DNA from: Streptomyces tailanensis
Lineage (GTDB): Bacteria > Actinomycetota > Actinomycetes > Streptomycetales > Streptomycetaceae
Length of the DNA: 50,217 nucleotides
Reading direction: 5' to 3'
Assembly (NCBI RefSeq): GCF_008386495.1
Contig: NZ_VTHJ01000041.1
Coordinates: 36,697-86,913, forward strand
Below are positions 1 through 8,410 of this stretch, piece by piece. The notes under the pieces are model-generated. The model made no database searches and had not been told where the DNA came from. It saw nothing but the letters and a program-made list of their open reading frames with translations. Position 1 is the first letter of the stretch, and each line of letters starts with the position of its first letter. Made by a program: the position numbers and the translations under genes.

Positions 1-94
1 CCGAGCAGGAATCGTTTCGCTGCACTGAACCCCTCGTGTTGACGACCTGCTCAGCGAGTTTCGCGCGGCCGCGAGGCGGCCGAACTCTGTCCGC

Positions 95-514
95 TCATGC
101 TCGTGCTGATGACCGCCGCCGTGGTAGGTCAGCCCCCAGGGAGTCGAGCGCGGCGAGGATGTCAGCCGATTCGGCGCGGGTGGTGTAGTCGGCGTTGACG
201 AAGGCCCAGCGGATCGCGCCGTCGCGGTCGATGACATACGTGGCGGGCAGCGGCAGGGTGCGCGGGTGGCCGGCGTTGACGCGCTGAAGGTCGAAGCCGA
301 GCTTGCCGTAGACGGCGGCCAGGTCGTCGGGGAGGTCGAAGGCGAGGCCGTACTGCTGGGCGATGTCAGAGCCGAGGTCGCTGAGCACGTCGAAGGAGAG
401 GGCGTGCTTCTCGGTCAAGGTGAGGGACTCGTCGGGGATCTGGGGCGAGACGGCCACCAGGCGGGCGCCGCATGCGGTGATGGCGTCGTGGTGCTGCTGG
501 AGGACGCGCAGGGC
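95..514 (-). pseudogene. Peroxiredoxin (AhpC/TSA-like) fragment lacking its N-terminal third
   Basis: The readable frame matches the C-terminal two thirds of an AhpC/TSA-type peroxiredoxin: an RVLQQ helix, AVSPQIPDES, then a thioredoxin-fold end with LPLPATYVIDRDGAIRWAFV. The longest ATG/GTG start is a GTG at 457, but family-like sequence (ALRVLQQHHDAITACGARL) continues upstream to a TAG at 515-517. The part that should carry the peroxidatic cysteine (usually in a W-C-P-Y-C type motif) is absent; the sequence beyond 515 does not continue the domain in any frame I could read. The one remaining Cys (TACGA) is not at the expected catalytic position. The fragment is therefore probably inactive. 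The stop is at 95-97. I infer a deletion or recombination junction near 515. Confidence 0.7.
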
Positions 515-1015
515 CTACGGCGTCAACCTGCGCTCCCGCGCCGGAGTCGACGGGAGTGAACTCGGCAGGACGGTGAGCGCGGCACTTGCCTCGCTCCGCG
601 GCCGCGCGGCGTCCTGACGTCGCACACCGGTCCGCCCCAGCCCTGCGCTCCGCCTCCTCCTTGACCGGGCAGGCGATCCGACGACGGCCGCCTCCCATCA
701 CACAGCCACTTCTCACCCCACCTCGGTCGTCAGCGACAAGGCCGGAGCGGTCACGCCTTCGTGCGGGCACCGCCCTCGGCAGCGTGCCCGCCACGCTCGC
801 CCACGCGTGGCTCGGGGGCTGCGCGAACCCGGATCCGCCCTGTTGCGGCTCGCACCGGCCGCCGCCGGGCTTGGCTGCTCCTGCTGACCGCTGCGGCCGG
901 TGAGCGGCACGACGGCTCCGTCCCCCGGGGAATCCGGGCGGCGCGGCGGGCCATCGACCACTGACGGGCCCGGAACGATCCCGTTACGGATCAGCGTCTG
1001 CTCCGCTGAAGTCGG
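515..1015. other. 500-bp stretch with no convincing gene
   Basis: Several overlapping open frames exist here, as expected in GC-rich DNA, but none shows a recognisable motif or a good ribosome binding site. It lies between the broken end of the peroxiredoxin fragment and the stop of the DoxX-like gene. It may hold remnants of deleted genes. Confidence 0.5.
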
Positions 1016-1435
1016 TCAGCCGATGTCGAAGAGCGGCCCGGTGATTGTCAGTCTCAGGTCGGAACCGGCGTGGGCAATGAGCGCGACCATCATCAGCGCG
1101 GCACCGGCCAGCGCCATGTCCTTCTGGAACTGGATCATTTCCATCTGGCGCGCCTGCGCGTCGCTCTCCTTCCAGAAGGCGTGCATCAGCAGCGCGGTCG
1201 GGACCAGGAAAACGACGAGCAGCAGGGCTCCCAGGTCAGCCCACGCACCGAGCAGGACGCTCAGTCCGCCGACGAGGAGCAGGACACCCCCGCCAGCGGT
1301 CGCCGGTACGGCGGCGGGTACGCCTCGGGACGCGGCGTACCCGGCCATCACCTTTGTTTTCGTGAGGTGACCGAGGGCTGAGCCGAGGAAGAGCACCGCG
1401 AAGAGGATGCGGCCGATGAGCACCAGGACATCCAT
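1016..1435 (-). CDS. DoxX-like small integral membrane protein
   Basis: This 139-residue protein begins MDVLVLIGRILFAVLFLGSALGHL, which is the typical first helix of the DoxX family (GR-LFA--F---G--H). Three further hydrophobic segments follow (about residues 48-67, 70-92 and 108-128), giving the usual four-helix membrane bundle. A GGAGG ribosome binding site lies about 7 bases before the ATG at 1435, so I prefer this start to longer in-frame alternatives reaching 1573. DoxX-family proteins are often linked to redox or thiol stress, and here the neighbour is a peroxiredoxin remnant. The reaction, if any, is unknown. The gene looks intact although both flanks are decayed. Confidence 0.8.
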   Translation of the reverse strand: MDVLVLIGRILFAVLFLGSALGHLTKTKVMAGYAASRGVPAAVPATAGGGVLLLVGGLSVLLGAWADLGALLLVVFLVPTALLMHAFWKESDAQARQMEMIQFQKDMALAGAALMMVALIAHAGSDLRLTITGPLFDIG

Positions 1436-1783
1436 GGTGGCCTCCGGGCGCGGAATGGTGTTGAAGCCGGAACCACTTGGGTCCAAAGTACCCTCAACCA
1501 GTAGAACGCACCCTTGGCGATGATCGTCGGTGTCCCCCTCCCGCTCCTCCCGAGCACAGCCCTGGGACGCCACCCCCAGCGGCCGGCTGGACGCGAGAAC
1601 AGTTCACCGAGGCGTTCGCGCGCGTCGCCGTGAACCTCCGCACCGACTACTTCAACCACTTCGCACGCACCGGCCCGGACCTGCCCGCAACGCACCCACT
1701 CGCGGGATGACGTAGCAGCCTGACTGTTGATGTGGGGCGCCGACCGCACGAGGCGGCCGGCCCGCGGATGACGGGAGGAAGAC
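1436..1783. other. Intergenic stretch with an unrecognised coding-like remnant
   Basis: On the + strand, about 1590-1710 reads as coding-like sequence (…TREQFTEAFARVAVNLRTDY…) ending in a TGA at 1708-1710. It has normal Streptomyces third-position bias but no convincing start. It could be the 3' end of a deleted gene; I do not recognise the family. The rest holds the DoxX upstream region and the GGGAGGAAG ribosome binding site of the downstream HAD remnant. Confidence 0.35.
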
Positions 1784-1988
1784 ATGCCCGACAACAGCTT
1801 CCGGGATCAGCGGACCCTGGTCTTCGAGGTGAACGAGACGCTCAGTGACCTCACCCCGCTGCGGACCCGCTTCGAGGACGTCAGCCCCAGGGGATCTCAT
1901 GCCCAGGTGGTTCGCCGGGGTGCCGCGGGACGGGTTCAGAGCGTTTGTGGAAGTCAGCACCCGTAGGTGCGCACTTCGTATGTCTTGA
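1784..1988 (+). pseudogene. Haloacid dehalogenase type II (HAD) N-terminal remnant, frameshifted
   Basis: An ATG with a strong GGGAGGAAG ribosome binding site opens a frame reading TLVFEVNETLSDLTPLRTRFEDV, the start of an HAD-superfamily type II haloacid dehalogenase. The family motif is VFDVNETL, in which the first Asp is the catalytic nucleophile; here it is Glu (GAG at about 1825). Homology then moves to the +1 frame at about 1876-1885, continuing APGDLMPRWFAGVPRDGF, before degenerating and stopping at 1986-1988. About 60 of the usual 220 or more residues remain. The nucleophile change, the frameshift and the truncation together make this a clear pseudogene. Confidence 0.75.
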
Positions 1989-2082
1989 CGTCCGCTGCCT
2001 GGCTCCGGTCGCTGCTGGCCATGCAACCAGGGTAGGCGGTCCCCGGAGTACGTCCCGCCCCTTTACCCCGTCCACGCCCGCC

Positions 2083-2478
2083 TCAGCCGGTCCACCCCTG
2101 CTCGCGCAGCACCCCGGAGACGTCGGGCGCCCGGTAGTGGTCCCCCTTGAGCACCTTGCCGTCGGCCCGGCGGGCGACGCGGCCGTCGGGGCCCAGCTTG
2201 GTCATGTTGGAGCGGTGGATCTCGGCGATCACCTCGTCGAGGTCGATGCCGTGAACGAGGGCGGTGCCGTACGCCACGTACACGACGTCGGCCAGCTCGT
2301 GCGCCAGCCGGTCCAGCGGGCCCTCGACGGCGACCTCGGCGACTTCCGCTGCCTCCTCTGCCAGCAACTCGCCGCGGTGGGCGGCCAGTTCGGGCGAGAC
2401 CTCGGTCGGCGCGGTGCGGGCGTCGAGCCCGAAGGCCAGGTGGAACTCACGGACGAGGTGGGCGGGGGAGGGACGCAT
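2083..2478 (-). CDS. MazG-like nucleotide pyrophosphohydrolase
   Basis: This 131-residue protein looks like an all-alpha NTP pyrophosphatase of the MazG / phosphoribosyl-ATP pyrophosphatase type. The metal-binding pattern is visible as ELLAEEAAEVAEV (about residues 38-50) followed by DRLAHELADVVYVAYGTAL (about 56-74), the E-x-x-E … E-x-x-D arrangement that holds Mg2+ near the phosphates. The C-terminal SNMTKLGPDGRVARRADGKVLKGDHY is typical of actinobacterial members. Such enzymes hydrolyse (d)NTPs to monophosphates and pyrophosphate, often as house-cleaning enzymes; the substrate cannot be told from sequence. It stands alone, with no operon partner on its strand. Confidence 0.8.
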   Translation of the reverse strand: MRPSPAHLVREFHLAFGLDARTAPTEVSPELAAHRGELLAEEAAEVAEVAVEGPLDRLAHELADVVYVAYGTALVHGIDLDEVIAEIHRSNMTKLGPDGRVARRADGKVLKGDHYRAPDVSGVLREQGWTG

Positions 2479-2699
2479 ACGGCGACCCTATCGAGGCCCA
2501 ATGCGGCTGCCGTATCGAGAGCCCGGCGGCGCCCCGACAGCCCTGTCGTCCTCGTACGGTCCTGTCACTCCCAACCCCTTTTGTCCCGTGCGGCTCTGAT
2601 GCCTCGTCAGTAGCAGGGGGCCGCCATCAGCGGCGGTGACCGGGGTCCGTAATCTCCATTGAGTCTTCAAGTACGACCCCGAACGATTGAGGACCCACC

Positions 2700-3839
2700 G
2701 TGACAGTTCCCCCCACTTCCCCCACGCACCGGGCCAAGTCCCGCGTGACCCGCCGCACCGTGATCGGCGCCGCCGGCGCGGTCGCCGCCGGTGCCGTGAT
2801 CACGCCGACCGTGATGGCCACGACGAACGACTCCGAGCCCGCAGCGGCCGGGACGGACGACACCAAGGCCGGTACGACGACCGAGACCTTCCCGAAGACC
2901 CGCGCCGAGACCGCGACCGGCCAGGCGCCCGTAGAGACCGCCTTCCCCATCGGCTACGTGGGCGTCCGCTGGGGCGGCACCGAGGAGACCACCGGCGGCG
3001 GCATCCGGCTGCGGGACGCCGACGGCGGCCAGAGCGCCTGGAAGTCGCTCGGCGACGGCGGCTGCTCGGTGGCCAACGGCGGCGGCCTGCTGATCGCGGC
3101 CGACCATGCCTCGGGCTACGAGCTGAAGGCGCCCGACGGGGCCACCGGGCTGCGTTCGGTGGCGCTCGACTGCACGCACGGGCCGGACCGGAAGGTCAAG
3201 GTCCCGAGCGACCCCACCCGCGTCCGAGGTGTCCAGTACCTCTCCCGGGCGGCCTGGGGCGCCGACGAGTCGCTGCGGTTCAAGCCGGACGGGTCGGAGA
3301 ACTCGCCGACCGCGTTCTACCCGTTCCAGACCATCACCGTGCACCACACGGCCATGACCAACGACGACCCCGACCCGGCCGCGACGGTCCGCGCCATCTA
3401 CCAGCTGCACGCCGTCACCAACGACTGGGGCGACATCGGCTACCACTTCCTCATCGACGAGGCGGGCCGCATCTACGAGGGCCGCTACTCCGGTGACGAC
3501 GGGATGCCCGCGCACGACGCCGACGGCAAGGTCGTCACCGCCTTCCACGTGGGCGGCTTCAACTCCGGGAACCTCGGTATCGCCCTGCTCGGCACCTTCA
3601 CCGAGCAGGGCCCGAAGGAGGCGGCCCGCCAGGCGCTCACCCGGCTGGTCCGCGTCCTGGTCCGGCTGCACGGCGTCGACCCGCAGGCCCGCGTGACGTA
3701 CACGAACCCCGTCAACGGCACGCAGAAGGAGGTCTCGGAGATCAGCGGTCACCGGGACTGGATGTCGACGGAGTGCCCGGGCGAGGTCATGTACCAGGAG
3801 CTGGACCGGCTTCGCACGGCCGTGGCGGGCGGCCGCTGA
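2700..3839 (+). CDS. Tat-exported N-acetylmuramoyl-L-alanine amidase / PGRP-domain protein
   Basis: This 379-residue protein has a Tat-type signal (about residues 10-45): a basic region with twin arginines (VTRRTVIGAAG) and an Ala/Gly hydrophobic stretch. A variable linker follows, then a peptidoglycan-recognition / amidase_2 domain (about 175-375). Likely zinc ligands are His in TITVHHTAM, His in ISGHRDW and Cys in STECPG; GYHFLIDEAGRIYEGR is the family's strand with the conserved Tyr. It probably cleaves the bond between MurNAc and L-Ala in cell-wall peptidoglycan outside the membrane. The GTG start at 2700 has GAGGA about 8 bases upstream. Confidence 0.88.
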   Translation: MTVPPTSPTHRAKSRVTRRTVIGAAGAVAAGAVITPTVMATTNDSEPAAAGTDDTKAGTTTETFPKTRAETATGQAPVETAFPIGYVGVRWGGTEETTGGGIRLRDADGGQSAWKSLGDGGCSVANGGGLLIAADHASGYELKAPDGATGLRSVALDCTHGPDRKVKVPSDPTRVRGVQYLSRAAWGADESLRFKPDGSENSPTAFYPFQTITVHHTAMTNDDPDPAATVRAIYQLHAVTNDWGDIGYHFLIDEAGRIYEGRYSGDDGMPAHDADGKVVTAFHVGGFNSGNLGIALLGTFTEQGPKEAARQALTRLVRVLVRLHGVDPQARVTYTNPVNGTQKEVSEISGHRDWMSTECPGEVMYQELDRLRTAVAGGR

Positions 3840-3886
3840 CCTTTCTCCACCGCCGTACGCGCGCGTGCGCCGGAGACCACGCAGTG

Positions 3887-3898
3887 CACGCGCGCGTG
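3887..3898. repeat. Palindrome CACGCGCGCGTG, copy 1
   Basis: A perfect 12-bp palindrome of alternating purine and pyrimidine, in the gap between the amidase and TAXI genes. A half-copy (ACGCGCGCGTGCG) lies about 30 bp upstream. The same 12-mer recurs at 21850-21861 and 23348-23359. Confidence 0.6.
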
Positions 3899-3989
3899 CG
3901 GCCCGTCCGACATCACCCCCGTGTCACGAGCTCGCACCGGATGGGACCGGTCCTGGCCGCCCCTCAACATGACCTGGCAGGATCTCGGC

Positions 3990-4988
3990 ATGGTCCAGGT
4001 ACTCCCCCGCATCGGCGGGCGTCGCGCGCTACTGGGCTCGGCGGCCTTGCTGGTGGTCCTCGGGCTGCTGGCGTGGTGGCTCTGGCCGCATGAGGAGCCC
4101 CCGGGCGGGACGGTCACGCTCAGCACGGGAGCCGAGCGCGGCGTTTACCAGGAGTACGGCACGCGACTGCGGACGGCGATCGCCGACGACATGCCGCGCC
4201 TGAAGATCGACCTGGAGCCCAGCAACGGCTCCCAGGAGAACGTCCGCCTGGTGGCCACAGGACAGGCCGACTTCGCCATCACCGCGGCCGACGCCGTACA
4301 GGCGTACCTGGACGACGGCAAGCCCGGCGCCAGCAGACTGCGCGGCCTGGCACGGCTGTACGACGACTACGTGCAGGTCGTCGTCCCCGCCACCTCGCCC
4401 ATCCAGAGCATCGCGGACCTCAAGGACAAGCGGGTGGCCGTGGGGCCCGAGGGCTCCGGAGTGCGGCTGATATCCGAACGTCTGCTGGCGGCGGCCGGCC
4501 TGGACATCGACAAGGACATCGACCCGCAGGACGACACCATCGGCACGAGCCCCGGCGCACTCCGCGACGGCAGGATCGATGCCTTCATCTGGTCGGGCGG
4601 CCTGCCCACGAGGGGCCTCACCGACCTCGCGGATGACGGCTACGAATTCCGGTTCCTCCCTATCAGCGACAGCCTCGTGGCGAAGCTGCACGACCAGGGC
4701 GGGGTCTTCACCCACTACCGGGCGTCCGTGATGCCCGCCGACGCCTACCCAGACATCCTCGACGGCTCCACCGTGCCCACCCTCACCGTGGCGAACCTGC
4801 TCATCACGCGCGACGACATGGACCCCCGGCTGACGGAGTGGCTGACCCGCATGGTCATCAAGAGCCGGGACACGATCGGCCAGGAGGTCCACGCGGCCCA
4901 GGTGGTGGACCTGCGCACCGCGATCTACACGGACCCGCTGCGGCTGCACGAGGGCGCGCGGCGGTACTACACGTCGGTCAAGCCATGA
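3990..4988 (+). CDS. TAXI family (TRAP-type) solute-binding protein, orphan
   Basis: This is a 332-residue protein if started at the ATG at 3990, which has AGGA about 9 bases upstream; in-frame starts at 3969 and 3921 are possible. A single N-terminal hydrophobic segment (about residues 11-27, LLGSAALLVVLGLLAWWLW) should act as a signal anchor. The rest reads as a TAXI-type periplasmic-binding fold: TVTLSTGAERGVYQEYG, then DLEPSNGSQENVRLVATGQADFAI and ADLKDKRVAVGPEGSGVRLISERLL. TAXI proteins normally deliver ligands to TRAP transporter membrane subunits, but none is present here. It sits tail to tail with gluK, suggesting a possible extracellular ligand-sensing role (inference). Confidence 0.8.
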   Translation: MVQVLPRIGGRRALLGSAALLVVLGLLAWWLWPHEEPPGGTVTLSTGAERGVYQEYGTRLRTAIADDMPRLKIDLEPSNGSQENVRLVATGQADFAITAADAVQAYLDDGKPGASRLRGLARLYDDYVQVVVPATSPIQSIADLKDKRVAVGPEGSGVRLISERLLAAAGLDIDKDIDPQDDTIGTSPGALRDGRIDAFIWSGGLPTRGLTDLADDGYEFRFLPISDSLVAKLHDQGGVFTHYRASVMPADAYPDILDGSTVPTLTVANLLITRDDMDPRLTEWLTRMVIKSRDTIGQEVHAAQVVDLRTAIYTDPLRLHEGARRYYTSVKP

Positions 4989-5094
4989 CCAACGGCCGGT
5001 CATGCCGGAGCCGGGAACAACTGAAAGCAGCCGGAAGAAGCTCGACGTAGCCAGAATGCCTCTCAGGCCGCAGAAGGCCTCTGCAGAAGGCCTC

Positions 5095-6510
5095 TCAGGC
5101 CGCCGGACGCGACCTGGGCACCGTCACGGTCACCTTCAGCCCGTGCGGCTCGTGGTGGGCGTACGAGACGGAGCCGCCGCCCGCCGCTATCAGGGCCCGC
5201 GAGATGGAGAGCCCGAGGCCCGAGCCCTTGATGTTCTGGTGGGCGGTGCTGCGCCAGAAGCGGTCGCCGACGCGTTCCAGTTCCTCGTCGCTGAGACCGG
5301 GGCCGCCGTCGGTGACGACGACCGTGCAGACGTCGCCGTTCGGGGCGACCTCGACCTCGACGGTCTCGCCGGGGGGCGTGAACTTCAGCGCGTTGTCGAT
5401 CACCGCGTCCAGGGCGCTGGACAGGGCGACCGGGTCGGCCCAGGCCGTGGTGGCCGGGCAGGTGCCGACCAGCGTCACGCCCTTGGCGTCGGCGACCGGC
5501 GACCAGGAGGCGACGCGCTCGGCGGCCAACTCGCCCACATCGGTGAGGCGCAGGTCGGACTCGGCGTGCTCGGCGAGCGCCAGGTCGAGCAGATCGTCGA
5601 GGACCTGGCCGAGGCGCTTGCCCTCGGTGCGTACGGAGGCGATCTCCGCGTTGCCCTCGGGCAGTTCGAGGGCGAGGAGGTCGATGCGCAGCAGCAGGGC
5701 GGCGAGGGGGTTGCGCAACTGATGCGAGGCGTCCGCGACGAAGGCGCGCTGCTGCTCCAGTACGTCCTCGACGTTGTCGGCCATCTCGTTGAACGACCGG
5801 GCAAGGCGCCGGAGTTCCGGCGGACCACTGGCCACCGCGACCCGGGACTTCAGCCGGCCGGAGGCGATTGCGTGGGTGGTGGTGTCGAGCACGCGGACCG
5901 GCTTGAGGACCCAGCCCGTCAGCCGCAGCGCGGCACCGACGGCGAGCAGCATCGCGGCGATCTCGCCCGCGCCGATGACCAGCCAGCCGCGCAGGATCTT
6001 CGAGCGCATCTGGTCGGTGGGCGAGTCGGTGACGACGACCGCGACGACGTCACCGTCATGGATGACCGGGGACGCCACGACGAGACGGCCGTCCTGCCAG
6101 GGCCACACCTGTTCCGGGTCGTGCGGCCGGCGCCCCAGCAGCGCCTCCACGAACGCGTCCTTGCCCTCGCCCTCCGTGGGCACCCCCCAGTCGTAGGGCG
6201 CGTTGGCCATGGGCGGCCGGTCCTCGGCGCGGTAGAAGACGCCGGCCTTGATGCCGTACACACGGAAGTACTGATCGAGTTCCCGTTGCAGGGTCGCCTG
6301 GCGGCCGTCGGTCGTGTCGTCCGTCCGCGAGCCACTGGGTGAGTCGGTGACGAACTGCGCGAGGGCCGCGAAGCGCGCCGTGTCGTCGATACGGTCGACG
6401 ACCACCTCCTGCTGCCGCGCCGCCGCCAGACTCACCGCCAGTGGCATGCCGAGTGCCAGCAGCACGGCGGCCATCAGGACGATGAGCAGCGGAAGAAGAC
6501 GAGTGCGCAC
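5095..6510 (-). CDS. gluK: Sensor histidine kinase, probable glutamate sensor GluK
   Basis: This 471-residue membrane kinase has an N-terminal transmembrane helix (about residues 6-28), an extracytoplasmic sensing region, a second helix (about 172-193) and a HAMP linker. A HisKA domain follows with DASHQLRNPLAAL (phospho-acceptor about His263), then an HATPase_c domain with DNALKF, TDGGPGLS and GSGLGLSISRAL. It lies 10 bp downstream of the response regulator and is transcribed with it. In S. coelicolor an equivalent pair, GluR-GluK, lies divergent from gluABCD and responds to glutamate; the identification here rests on the identical layout and recalled literature. The ligand is not proven by sequence. 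Confidence 0.85.
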   Translation of the reverse strand: MRTRLLPLLIVLMAAVLLALGMPLAVSLAAARQQEVVVDRIDDTARFAALAQFVTDSPSGSRTDDTTDGRQATLQRELDQYFRVYGIKAGVFYRAEDRPPMANAPYDWGVPTEGEGKDAFVEALLGRRPHDPEQVWPWQDGRLVVASPVIHDGDVVAVVVTDSPTDQMRSKILRGWLVIGAGEIAAMLLAVGAALRLTGWVLKPVRVLDTTTHAIASGRLKSRVAVASGPPELRRLARSFNEMADNVEDVLEQQRAFVADASHQLRNPLAALLLRIDLLALELPEGNAEIASVRTEGKRLGQVLDDLLDLALAEHAESDLRLTDVGELAAERVASWSPVADAKGVTLVGTCPATTAWADPVALSSALDAVIDNALKFTPPGETVEVEVAPNGDVCTVVVTDGGPGLSDEELERVGDRFWRSTAHQNIKGSGLGLSISRALIAAGGGSVSYAHHEPHGLKVTVTVPRSRPAA

Positions 6511-6520
6511 GCGCCGAACG

Positions 6521-7207
6521 CTACGGCGTCGGGGCCACCAGCCGGTAGCCGACCCCGCGCACCGTCTCGATCAGGGCGGGCATACGCAGCTTGGACCGCA
6601 ACGAGGCGACATGCACTTCGAGGGTGCGCCCGGTCCCCTCCCAGCTGGTGCGCCACACCTCGCTGATGATCTGTTCCCGGCGGAACACCACCCCGGGCCG
6701 CTGGGCCAGCAGCGCCAGCAGATCGAACTCCTTGCGGGTCAGCTGGACGACCGAACCGTCCACACTGACCTGGCGCGTGGGCAGCTCGATGAGCACGGGC
6801 CCGAGGCGCAGCCCCGTCTCGCCGGGAACCACGGCCTCGTCGGGGGCCCTGCGCCGGGCTACGGCGTGGATACGGGCGAGCAGCTCGCCGGTGTCGTACG
6901 GCTTGACCACGTAGTCGTCGGCCCCGAGGTTGAGGCCGTGGATCCGGGAGCGTACGTCGGAGCGGGCCGTCACCATGATCACCGGGGTGCTGGTGCGCTT
7001 GCGGATCTTGCCGCAGACCTCGTAGCCGTCCTGGTCGGGCAGGCCGAGGTCGAGCAGGACGACGCCGAAGCCGTTCCCCTCCGGGACGAGCGCCTGGAGG
7101 GCCTCCTCGCCGCTACGGGCATGCGTGACGTCGAAGCCGTGCCTGGCCAGTACCGCGGACAGGGCGGCGGCGACGTGGTTGTCGTCCTCGACGAGGAGCA
7201 GCCTCAT
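6521..7207 (-). CDS. gluR: OmpR-type response regulator, probable GluR
   Basis: This 228-residue regulator has a receiver domain (residues 1-115; acidic pocket EDD at 7-9, phospho-acceptor Asp53 in LLDLGLPDQDG, Lys in VVKPYD) and an OmpR/PhoB winged helix (about 130-225; LTRKEFDLLALLAQ, RTLEVHVASLRSKL, TVRGVGYRL). The ATG at 7207 is chosen because GGAGGGGG precedes it at good spacing and MRLLLVEDD is the standard receiver start; upstream in-frame starts would add a non-conserved tail. It is divergent from gluABCD, as expected for an activator of that operon, and precedes gluK. Confidence 0.88.
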   Translation of the reverse strand: MRLLLVEDDNHVAAALSAVLARHGFDVTHARSGEEALQALVPEGNGFGVVLLDLGLPDQDGYEVCGKIRKRTSTPVIMVTARSDVRSRIHGLNLGADDYVVKPYDTGELLARIHAVARRRAPDEAVVPGETGLRLGPVLIELPTRQVSVDGSVVQLTRKEFDLLALLAQRPGVVFRREQIISEVWRTSWEGTGRTLEVHVASLRSKLRMPALIETVRGVGYRLVAPTP

Positions 7208-7464
7208 TCCGGCCCCCTCCGGTTCGGTCGGTCGTAAACGTTCGGTCATACGTACGGTCTCGACTGGCACACAGTACGCGCACGCGAACGGTGGGCACGC
7301 GCGCCGGGCCCTTCGCAGTCAGACTGATGAGTGAGGACGCCGTCAAGGCCGTACCGGGTTCCCCGGGGGTTCCGTTACCCAGCCGAAACGCCTCGCGCGG
7401 GCCTGCTACGGGCAGTGGCCGTCTGGCTACCAGATCGTTATGCTCAATTTCCCCTCAGATGTAA

Positions 7465-7493
7465 TGACGCTGGTCGTCACGGGTCACTACTGT
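7465..7493 (+). promoter_or_regulatory. Candidate sigma70-type promoter of gluABCD
   Basis: TGACGC (7465-7470) and TACTGT (7488-7493) are separated by 17 bp. The latter fits TANNNT, and a GAGGAGGACGGAG ribosome binding site lies between it and the gluA ATG at 7528. The gluR-gluA gap (7208-7527) also contains the palindrome CAGTCAGACTG near 7317, a possible regulator site. No binding data are available. Confidence 0.45.
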
Positions 7494-7527
7494 CCTCCGA
7501 AACCGAGGAGGACGGAGCCATAAAGCG

Positions 7528-8304
7528 ATGACCGAAGTTTCGGTGGCCAAGGACGCTGTGGCCGCGACCGATGATCTGGTCGTCCTGAAGAGCGTCAACA
7601 AGCACTTCGGCGCGTTGCACGTGCTCCAGGACATCGATCTGACCATCGCCAGGGGCGAGGTCGTCGTGGTGATCGGGCCCTCCGGGTCCGGTAAGTCCAC
7701 CCTGTGCCGCACCATCAACCGCCTGGAGTCGATCGACTCCGGCGACATCCTGATCGACGGCAAGCCGCTGCCCGCGGAGGGCAAGGCGCTCGCGCGACTG
7801 CGGGCCGATGTCGGCATGGTGTTCCAGTCGTTCAATCTCTTCGCGCACAAGACCGTGCTCGAGAACGTGATGCTCGGACAGATCAAGGTCCGCAAGTCCG
7901 ACAAGAAGAAGGCCGAGGAGAAGGCCCGGAATCTGCTGGACCGGGTCGGCGTGGGCAGCCAGGCGGACAAGTACCCCGCTCAGCTCTCGGGCGGCCAGCA
8001 GCAGCGTGTCGCGATCGCGCGGGCACTGGCGATGGACCCGAAGGTCATGCTCTTCGACGAGCCGACCTCCGCGCTCGACCCCGAGATGATCAACGAGGTC
8101 CTGGAGGTCATGCAGCAACTCGCCCGCGACGGCATGACCATGGTCGTGGTCACCCACGAGATGGGCTTCGCCCGTTCGGCTGCCAACCGGGTTGTATTCA
8201 TGGCTGACGGCCGCATCGTCGAAGAGGCCGTGCCGGACCAGTTCTTCAGCAACCCCCGCAGCGACCGGGCCAAGGACTTCCTGTCGAAGATCCTTCACCA
8301 CTGA
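7528..8304 (+). CDS. gluA: Glutamate ABC transporter ATP-binding protein
   Basis: This 258-residue ATPase belongs to the polar amino acid uptake subfamily (GlnQ/GluA-like). Visible motifs are Walker A GPSGSGKST (residues 50-58), Q-loop VFQSFNLFAH, signature LSGGQQQRV (about 152), Walker B VMLFDEPTSALD (about 174) and the H-loop VTHEMGF (about 209). ATP hydrolysis at the cytoplasmic face drives import through GluC-GluD. The ATG at 7528 has a strong GAGGAGGA site upstream. It is the first gene of gluABCD, 106 bp before gluB. The assignment to glutamate rests on operon architecture and the adjacent GluR-GluK pair. Confidence 0.92.
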   Translation: MTEVSVAKDAVAATDDLVVLKSVNKHFGALHVLQDIDLTIARGEVVVVIGPSGSGKSTLCRTINRLESIDSGDILIDGKPLPAEGKALARLRADVGMVFQSFNLFAHKTVLENVMLGQIKVRKSDKKKAEEKARNLLDRVGVGSQADKYPAQLSGGQQQRVAIARALAMDPKVMLFDEPTSALDPEMINEVLEVMQQLARDGMTMVVVTHEMGFARSAANRVVFMADGRIVEEAVPDQFFSNPRSDRAKDFLSKILHH

Positions 8305-8410
8305 CGGCGCCTGTGCCGTATACCGCCGACTCACCGCACAGGGCCGCCAACGGCCCACGCCACCCGCATCCGAACGGCCCGCATCTCTTCACCAGCAAAG
8401 GATGTTCACC

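Noticed and set aside
586..964. Several + and - strand open frames in the gene-poor stretch near the window start
   Set aside because: They are Arg/Ala/Pro-rich with no motifs, overlap each other and lack ribosome binding sites; typical chance frames in GC-rich DNA.
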